Assembly (NCBI RefSeq): GCF_016219575.1
Contig: NZ_JACRMG010000030.1
Location: forward strand, 84,130 to 148,129
Direction of reading: 5' to 3'
DNA from: Bradyrhizobium sp.
GTDB taxonomy: Bacteria; Pseudomonadota; Alphaproteobacteria; Rhizobiales; Xanthobacteraceae
Length of the DNA stretch: 64,000 bases
A program made the position numbers and the translations under genes. Positions 58,647 to 64,000 of this stretch are shown here, in pieces (position 1 is the first letter of the stretch; every line of letters begins with the position of its first letter). The notes under the pieces were generated by a model. It was not told where the DNA came from. It did no database searches and worked only from the letters and a program-made list of their open reading frames with translations.

Positions 58647-59942
58647 TCAGGTCCTTTGCGAGGCGCGCAGCGCCTGTCCGAGATCGTCGATGATGTCCTG
58701 GGCATTTTCGATGCCGACCGAGAGCCGCACCAGTTCCTCGCCGATCCCGGCGGCCTTCAGTTGTGCGGCGTCCATCTGCTGATGGGTGGTGCTGGCCGGG
58801 TGGATCACCAGCGTCTTGGCGTCGCCGACATTGGCGAGATGGCTGATCATGCGGAGCGACTCGATGAACTTCTTGCCGGCGGGCCGGCCGCCCTTGATGC
58901 CGAAGCTGACGATGGAGCCCGCGCCGCGCGGCAGCAGCTTCTTTGCAAGTTCATGATCAGGATGATCTTCCAGCGCAGGGTGCAGCACCCACGCGACGCC
59001 CTTGTTGGTCCTCAGGAATTCGAGGATGGCCAGCGTGTTGGCCATGTGGCGGTCCATGCGCACGCCGAGCGTCTCCACGCCCTGCAGCAGGTGGAAGGCA
59101 TTGGTCGGCGACAGGCAGGCGCCGAAATCGCGCAGGCCCTCGGTGCGGGCGCGCATGATGAAGGCGGCTTGCCCGAACTGCTCGTCGAAGACGATGCCGT
59201 GATAGCCGGCATAGGGTTCGGTCAGCTGCGGGAATTTCCCCGAGGCATGCCAGTCGAAGCGGCCGCCGTCGATCAGGACGCCGCCGATGGCGATGCCGTG
59301 CCCGCCGATCCATTTGGTCGCGGAGTGCATCACGAGGTCGGCGCCGAGCTCGATCGGCTTGCTGAGATAGGGCGTCGCAAAGGTGTTGTCGATCAAGAGC
59401 GGGATCCTGGCGTCATGGGCGATCTGCGCGACCGCCGGGATGTCGAGCACCTCCAGGCCGGGATTGCCGATGGTCTCGGCGATAACCAGCCGGGTGTTCG
59501 GCCGGATCGCGGCGCGGAACTCGTCGAGCGCCCGCGGCTTCACGAACGTGGTGGTGATGCCGAAGCGGGGCAGCGTATGCGCTAGCAGATTGATGGTGCC
59601 GCCATAGAGCGAAGCCGACGCCACAATGTGGTCGCCGGCGTTCAACAGCGTCGCGATGCCGAGATGCAGCGCCGCCATGCCGCTCGCGGTGCAGACCGCG
59701 CCGACGCCGTTCTCCAGCGCCGACAGCCGCTCCTCGAGCACCGCCGTGGTGGGGTTGGAGATGCGGGTATAGATGTGGCCGGCGCGCTCGAGGTTGAACA
59801 GCGCCGCGGCGTGGTCGGAATCCTGGAAGACGTATGAGGTGGTCTGGTAGATCGGCACCGCGCGAGAGCCGGTCACGGGATCCGGATGCTGGCCCGCATG
59901 CAGGCTCAGGGTTTCGAAGGCGGGCGGCTTGGGTGCTGGCAT
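58647..59942 (-). CDS. metY: O-acetylhomoserine sulfhydrylase
   Basis: A 431-residue PLP enzyme of the Cys/Met metabolism family. It makes homocysteine from O-acetylhomoserine and sulfide. The N-terminal FETLSLHAGQHPDPVTGSRA and PIYQTTSYVF are typical of MetY, the PLP lysine is in VMHSATKWIGGHG, and NPTTAVLEERLSALENG and the C-terminal EELVRLSVGIENAQDII complete the family pattern. The ATG at 59942 has no strong ribosome-binding site. It is divergent from hyuB with about 200 bp between starts. Confidence 0.92.
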   Translation of the reverse strand: MPAPKPPAFETLSLHAGQHPDPVTGSRAVPIYQTTSYVFQDSDHAAALFNLERAGHIYTRISNPTTAVLEERLSALENGVGAVCTASGMAALHLGIATLLNAGDHIVASASLYGGTINLLAHTLPRFGITTTFVKPRALDEFRAAIRPNTRLVIAETIGNPGLEVLDIPAVAQIAHDARIPLLIDNTFATPYLSKPIELGADLVMHSATKWIGGHGIAIGGVLIDGGRFDWHASGKFPQLTEPYAGYHGIVFDEQFGQAAFIMRARTEGLRDFGACLSPTNAFHLLQGVETLGVRMDRHMANTLAILEFLRTNKGVAWVLHPALEDHPDHELAKKLLPRGAGSIVSFGIKGGRPAGKKFIESLRMISHLANVGDAKTLVIHPASTTHQQMDAAQLKAAGIGEELVRLSVGIENAQDIIDDLGQALRASQRT

Positions 59943-60144
59943 GTCGATCTCGCAAAGTCGGGGCGCGGGAAGGGTGCCGCGGGTTTTGCCACATCGGACG
60001 GTAACGTGCCATGCGGAAATCCCGTGAAAGTCCGGTGGTAAAGGGCTGGCGTTATTGGGCGATTTGCGCAAGGCGGCGGATACTGGCAGAACAGGGGGCC
60101 GTGCTGCGACGGCCCCCAAGATCAAGAGTCAGAACACGACCAAG

Positions 60145-61809
60145 ATGTCTCCCGGAATCGATCCCATTACGCGATCCGTGGTCCAGCACCGGCTGGGCTC
60201 GATCGTGACGGAAATGGGCGAGGCGATGCTTCGCACCTCCTATTCGCAAATCCTCAATTCCAGCCGGGATTTTTCCCTCGCGATCACCGACACGCACGGC
60301 CGGCTGATCGCGCAGGCCGAGCACATCCCGGTCCACGTCGGCGCACTGCCCTGGGCGACCCGCGCGGTCGAAGAGCGGTTCAAGGACATCGCGCCGGGCG
60401 ACGTCATCCTGCTCAACGATCCCTATCATGGCGGCAGCCATCTGCCTGATCTGACCGCGTTCGTGCCGATCTTCGACGGCGGCAAGCGGCTGCTCTGGAC
60501 CGTCGTGCGCGCTCACCAGAGCGACATCGGCGGCGCCACCCATGGCGCCTACAATCCGGCGGCCACGGAAATCTACCAGGAAGGCATTCGCGTTCCCCCG
60601 ATCAAGCTTTATGAGGCGGGCAAGCCGCGCGAGGATCTGCTCGACCTGCTCGCGCTCAACATCCGCAATCCCCGCGAATTCCGCGGCGATCTTGCGGCGA
60701 TGCTGGGGGCGGCGCATCTCGGCGAGCGGCGGCTGTCGCGGCTGTTTGCGGAGTTCGGAGCGCCCGTGGTGGAGGCCGCGATCGAGGCTATTCTGGATGC
60801 CGCCGAGCAGCAGGCCCGCGCCGTGGTCTCGACCTGGAAGGACGGCGTGTTCCATGGCGAGGCCTTTCTCGACGATGACGGCCATGGCCGCAGCGACATC
60901 CGCATTGCGGCGAAGGTGACGAAGAAGGGCAGCGACGTCGAAGTCGACCTCTCCGCCTCCGATCCGCAATCGACGAGCTTCGTGAACTCCTCGCACGCCA
61001 ACATGCAGGCCGCGGTCGCGATGGCCTTTGCCTATCTGATCGACCCCGACATTCCCAAGAACGACGGCGCGCTGCGGCCGCTGAAGGTGATCGCAAAGCA
61101 GGGCACCATCGTGTGGGCGGATCCCGGCCGGCCGGTGACGCTGTGCACCAGCCATCCGTCCAATGAGATCGTCGAAGCAATCGTGAAGGCGCTGTCGGCG
61201 TCCTGTCCGGAGCGCGCGATGGGCGGCTGGAGCCGCCGCTTCCGCATCGCGATCCAGGGCGAGAACCCGCGAAACGGACGCAATTTCATCTGGCACATGT
61301 TCCAGGCGCGGCCCGGCGGCGGCGCTTCCTCGGGCGGCGACGGCTATTCGTCGATCGGCGAATGGCACACCGTGGGGGGTCTCAAATTCGGCAGCATCGA
61401 GGTCGCCGAAGTGCGCTTTCCGCTGTACTTCCGCCATCACGAATTCCGCGCCGGCTCCGGCGGCGACGGCCAATTCCGCGGCGGGCTCGGCGTCTCCCTC
61501 GACATGGTGCTGGAGACGGCAAGGCCCGCGCTCGGCAACACCGCGGGCGAGGGCACGCGCCACGGGCCTTGCGGCATGCTCGGTGGCAAGGATGGCGCGC
61601 CGCATCGCTACCGCCTGCTCTCGGAAGGCCGCCCGCCGCGCGAACTGCGCACCAAGGAAGTCGGTATCGAGCTTCGTCCCGGCGATTGCCTGGAGATACG
61701 CTCCTCCGGCGGCGGCGGCTGGGGACCGCCGGAAAAACGCACGGCAGAAGCGCGCCGGCACGATGCAGAGCAGGGCCTGACGGCAGATCTTTCGGCGGAG
61801 CGGTCCTGA
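60145..61809 (+). CDS. hyuB: Hydantoinase B/oxoprolinase family protein
   Basis: A 554-residue subunit of an ATP-dependent amide-ring hydrolase. SVVQHRLGSIVTEMGEAMLR, LLNDPYHGGSHLPDLTAFVP, THGAYNPAATEIYQEGIRVP and GGASSGGDGYSSIGEWHTVG are characteristic of HyuB. The ATG at 60145 gives the normal family length; the frame is open farther upstream but lacks support. It ends 1 bp before hyuA. The complex hydrolyses N-methylhydantoin, 5-oxoproline or acetone-carboxylase-like substrates; the exact one is unknown. Confidence 0.9.
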   Translation: MSPGIDPITRSVVQHRLGSIVTEMGEAMLRTSYSQILNSSRDFSLAITDTHGRLIAQAEHIPVHVGALPWATRAVEERFKDIAPGDVILLNDPYHGGSHLPDLTAFVPIFDGGKRLLWTVVRAHQSDIGGATHGAYNPAATEIYQEGIRVPPIKLYEAGKPREDLLDLLALNIRNPREFRGDLAAMLGAAHLGERRLSRLFAEFGAPVVEAAIEAILDAAEQQARAVVSTWKDGVFHGEAFLDDDGHGRSDIRIAAKVTKKGSDVEVDLSASDPQSTSFVNSSHANMQAAVAMAFAYLIDPDIPKNDGALRPLKVIAKQGTIVWADPGRPVTLCTSHPSNEIVEAIVKALSASCPERAMGGWSRRFRIAIQGENPRNGRNFIWHMFQARPGGGASSGGDGYSSIGEWHTVGGLKFGSIEVAEVRFPLYFRHHEFRAGSGGDGQFRGGLGVSLDMVLETARPALGNTAGEGTRHGPCGMLGGKDGAPHRYRLLSEGRPPRELRTKEVGIELRPGDCLEIRSSGGGGWGPPEKRTAEARRHDAEQGLTADLSAERS

Positions 61810-61810
61810 C

Positions 61811-63853
61811 ATGTACACGATCGGCGTGGATGTCGGCGGCACCTATACGGACCTTGTCGCCACGGATGAGGGCGGACTTACGGTGTTTGCGAAGTCGCCG
61901 TCGACCCCGGCGGACCAGTCGCTCGGCGTGATGGCGGGGCTGGAAGAGCTGGCGAAGCGGCTCGGCGTGTCGCGCGCGGTGATGCTGGCCACGACAGGCC
62001 GCTTCGTGCATGGCACGACGGTCGCGACCAATGCACTCTTGGAGCGCAAGGGCGCCAAGGTCGCGCTGCTCACCACCGAGGGCCACCGCGACGTGCTGGA
62101 GATGCGCGAGGGGCTGAAGCCCGACCGCTACGACCTGCGCTCGCCGCCGCCGGAACCGCTGGTGCCGCGCGAGCGGCGGCTCGGCGTGCGCGAGCGGCTG
62201 AAGGCCGACGGCAGCGCCGCGATCGCGCTCGACGCGCGCTCGCTGGATGCGGCGATCGACGCGGCGAGGAAATCCGGCGCCAATTCGATCGCGGTGTGCT
62301 TTTTGCACGCCTACCTCAACCCCGCGCATGAACTCGCCGCCGTCGAGCACCTGCGCGCGGCGATGCCCGATATCACGGTGTCGCGCTCCAGCGACGTGCT
62401 GCCGCAGATCAAGGAATATGAGCGTGTCTCCACCACGGTGGTGAATGCCTATGTCGAGCCGGTGGTGCGCCGCTATCTGACCAATCTGGAGAAACGGCTG
62501 GCCGAAGCCGGCTTCAAGGGTAGCCTCTTCATCGTGCTGTCGCATGGCGGCATGGCGCCGGTGGAAGAGGCAGCGCGCCTTGCCGCTGGCACGGTGCTGT
62601 CGGGCCCGGCCGGCGGCGTATCCGGCGGCCGGCGCTGCGCCGATCTCGTCGGCGTCGGCGACCTCGTGCCGTTCGACATGGGCGGCACCTCGACGGATAT
62701 CTCGCTGATCGCGGAAGGACATGCATCGCTCTCGGCCGATGGCATGCTGGCGGGACAGCGCATCGCGCTGCGCAGCCTCGATATCGCCAGCATCGCGGCC
62801 GGCGGTGGATCGATCGCCAGCGTCGACGGCAGCGGCACGCTGCGCGTCGGCCCGGAAAGTGCGGGCTCGGTGCCGGGCCCGGCCTGCTACGGCAATGGTG
62901 GCACGGCGGCAACCGTCACCGATGCCAATGTCGTGCTCGGCTATCTCGACGCCTCCGCCTTCATGGGCGGAGCGCGCCCGCTCGATCGTGCGGCGGCGGA
63001 GGCCGCTGTCGATCGCATCGCGGCGGCGCTCGGGCTGTCGCGGGTGGAAGCCGCCGCCGGCATCTACCGCATGATCAACCTGAAGATGGCCGACGGCATC
63101 CGCCTGATGACGCTGCGCCGCGGCGTCGATCCGCGCAAATTTGCGTTGCTGAGCTTCGGCGGCGCGGCGGGGCTGCACGCGGCGGAAGTCGCGCGCGAGC
63201 TCGAGATCAAGCGCATCATTGTGCCGACGGTGGCTTCCGTGCTGTCGGCCTGGGGCATGCTGACCTCTGATCTCCGCTATGAAGTCAGCCGCACCCATTA
63301 TGGCGCCGGCGGACGCATCGCGGCGGATGAGGTGCGCGCGCTGTTCGCCGAGCTGGAGAAGCAGGCCGAGAGCCGGCTGAAGAGCTGGTTCAACGGACCG
63401 ATCCGCATCGAGCGCTCGGCGGAAATGCGCTACGGCGAGCAGATTTTTGAGATCGACGTCTCGCTCGACGGGCTCGACTGGAAATCGCCGTCGCTGGTCG
63501 ATGCGATCGAGGATCGCTTCCACCGTCGCCACGAAGAGCTCTACACCTATTCGTCGCCCGGTCAGGAGGTCGTGTTCGTCAACGCCCGCGTCGCCGCCGT
63601 CGGCGAAGTCGCGCAGCGCGGTGAGGGCGCAAGGACCGAGGCGCAGGCGTCGGCCTGCAAGCCGCAGGGCACGCGCGAGGCGTATTTTGGCGGTTGGCGC
63701 GATATCCCGGTCTATGCCTTCGACAAACTGCAGCCCGGCCATTCCCTCGAAGGCCCCGCGATCATCGAGGCTGAGACGACCACCGTGCTGGTCGACACCG
63801 GCGACCGTGTCAGCGTCAACGCGCTCGGCTGGCTCGATATCACGTTGCGCTGA
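61811..63853 (+). CDS. hyuA: Hydantoinase A/oxoprolinase family protein
   Basis: A 680-residue ATPase-containing subunit. The phosphate-binding motif IGVDVGGTYTDLVATDEGG at the N-terminus and further HyuA landmarks (GRFVHGTTVATNALLERKGA, DMGGTSTDISLIAEG, LAGPVLSGPAGG-like VLSGPAGGVSGGRR) indicate the ASKHA fold. It pairs with hyuB for ATP-driven opening of a cyclic amide. The C-terminus is complete and is followed by the truncated repeat and an insertion sequence. Confidence 0.92.
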   Translation: MYTIGVDVGGTYTDLVATDEGGLTVFAKSPSTPADQSLGVMAGLEELAKRLGVSRAVMLATTGRFVHGTTVATNALLERKGAKVALLTTEGHRDVLEMREGLKPDRYDLRSPPPEPLVPRERRLGVRERLKADGSAAIALDARSLDAAIDAARKSGANSIAVCFLHAYLNPAHELAAVEHLRAAMPDITVSRSSDVLPQIKEYERVSTTVVNAYVEPVVRRYLTNLEKRLAEAGFKGSLFIVLSHGGMAPVEEAARLAAGTVLSGPAGGVSGGRRCADLVGVGDLVPFDMGGTSTDISLIAEGHASLSADGMLAGQRIALRSLDIASIAAGGGSIASVDGSGTLRVGPESAGSVPGPACYGNGGTAATVTDANVVLGYLDASAFMGGARPLDRAAAEAAVDRIAAALGLSRVEAAAGIYRMINLKMADGIRLMTLRRGVDPRKFALLSFGGAAGLHAAEVARELEIKRIIVPTVASVLSAWGMLTSDLRYEVSRTHYGAGGRIAADEVRALFAELEKQAESRLKSWFNGPIRIERSAEMRYGEQIFEIDVSLDGLDWKSPSLVDAIEDRFHRRHEELYTYSSPGQEVVFVNARVAAVGEVAQRGEGARTEAQASACKPQGTREAYFGGWRDIPVYAFDKLQPGHSLEGPAIIEAETTTVLVDTGDRVSVNALGWLDITLR

Positions 63854-63860
63854 GTTCTTA

Positions 63861-63877
63861 CCCTCTCCCCTTGTGGG
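63861..63877. repeat. Left part of a palindromic repeat interrupted by an insertion sequence
   Basis: CCCTCTCCCCTTGTGGG is the typical left arm of the CTCTCCCC-type intergenic repeat seen at 24143 and 24263, but the matching GAGAGGG right arm is missing. Instead the insertion-sequence end follows at once. Confidence 0.6.
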
Positions 63878-64000
63878 CCTGTTGCGTAATTCGGCGATTG
63901 TGATTCTCTGAGACGTGGCCTTGGGAGATCGCGATGGCAGTGAAGCAGACCGGACAACCGAGCTTTATGGAAGTGCTATTGCCGAAGGGGGCGGGGGCCA
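63875..64000 (+). mobile_element. IS5-type insertion sequence, left end (partial)
   Basis: The end sequence GGGCCTGTTGCGTAATTCGG beginning at about 63875 looks like the left terminal inverted repeat of an IS5-family element. It is followed about 60 bases later by a transposase start. The right end is outside the window, so the inverted repeat pair and target duplication cannot be verified here. Confidence 0.7.
63934..64000 (+). CDS. IS5-family transposase, N-terminal fragment (runs off window)
   Basis: ATG at 63934 opens a frame of 22 codons to the window edge, encoding MAVKQTGQPSFMEVLLPKGA and two more residues. The KQTGQPS sequence followed by a short helix is the N-terminal form I know from IS5/IS4-type transposases. 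GGGAG lies about 8 bases upstream. It is partial only because the window ends. Confidence 0.7.
   Translation, partial: MAVKQTGQPSFMEVLLPKGAGA

Noticed and set aside
59943..60144. Possible SAM riboswitch upstream of metY
   Set aside because: Alphaproteobacterial met genes often carry SAM-II or related riboswitches, so the leader was examined. A CGGAC/GTCCG pairing (59995-59999 with 60030-60034) exists, but no match to a known conserved core was seen.
60052..61842. 596-codon open frame on the minus strand
   Set aside because: It is antisense to hyuB, of compositionally biased sequence and without family features.
61382..63742. 786-codon open frame on the minus strand
   Set aside because: It is antisense to hyuB and hyuA. 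Long antisense frames are common in GC-rich coding DNA; no motif or ribosome-binding site supports it.
1..64000. CRISPR array, tRNA or rRNA genes
   Set aside because: No regularly spaced identical repeats, cloverleaf or conserved rRNA sequence was noticed on either strand by eye. A dedicated scan (tRNAscan-SE or Infernal) would be the decisive check.

Overview
The window is 64 kb of GC-rich chromosomal DNA. Gene content, strong third-position GC bias and several families of short palindromic intergenic repeats suggest an alphaproteobacterium of the order Rhizobiales, most like Bradyrhizobium or Rhodopseudomonas. This placement is inference from style and gene families, not a database result. 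No rRNA, tRNA or CRISPR array was recognised. Almost all DNA is coding, in short operons with 1-4 bp overlaps, and most genes serve uptake and catabolism of aromatic, heterocyclic, fatty or amide compounds.

Left region (1-20.8 kb): a nicotinate catabolic locus in two pieces. nicBA (minus strand, running off the left edge) encodes a cytochrome-fused molybdenum hydroxylase. It is divergent from a plus-strand operon: 6-hydroxynicotinate reductase, a UPF0280 (ApbE-like) protein, an AA_synth-family protein, a complete branched-chain-amino-acid-type ABC importer with a fused permease, and a MarR regulator. A caspase-like protein, a small unknown gene and a GntR-regulated TRAP transporter lie between. 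The second piece is an enamidase gene divergent from a ferredoxin-NADP reductase gene. A nearly identical GTATACGAAYGA palindrome occurs in both control regions. The enzymes together outline oxidation to 6-hydroxynicotinate, ferredoxin-dependent ring reduction and ring opening to 2-formylglutarate.

Middle (21-36.8 kb): an HD-domain protein, a chemoreceptor, a DUF2889 protein, a cysteine hydrolase with an NCS2-type permease, small unknown genes, and a TetR gene followed by a protocatechuate 4,5-cleavage operon (ligJ-ligK-X-ligI-ligA-ligB-ligC, where X is an unexplained cytosolic ModA-like protein). A second ligAB pair has a FixK-type box upstream.

Right-centre (36.8-49.2 kb): a quinone-oxidoreductase-like gene; an acyl-CoA ligase/TetR pair divergent from a beta-oxidation-like operon (SCPx thiolase, two MaoC-type dehydratases, SDR, acyl-CoA dehydrogenase); an ECF sigma factor; an SDR; an EamA transporter; rsmJ; another SDR; and an RpiR regulator.

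Right (49.3-64 kb): a second Liv-type ABC operon with an extra ATPase lacking a recognisable ABC signature, a succinate-semialdehyde-type dehydrogenase, an HU-like protein, an SDR without the usual catalytic Tyr/Lys, an alpha/beta hydrolase, metY, and a hydantoinase/oxoprolinase hyuB-hyuA pair. The window ends inside an IS5-type insertion sequence that seems to have landed in one of the palindromic repeats.
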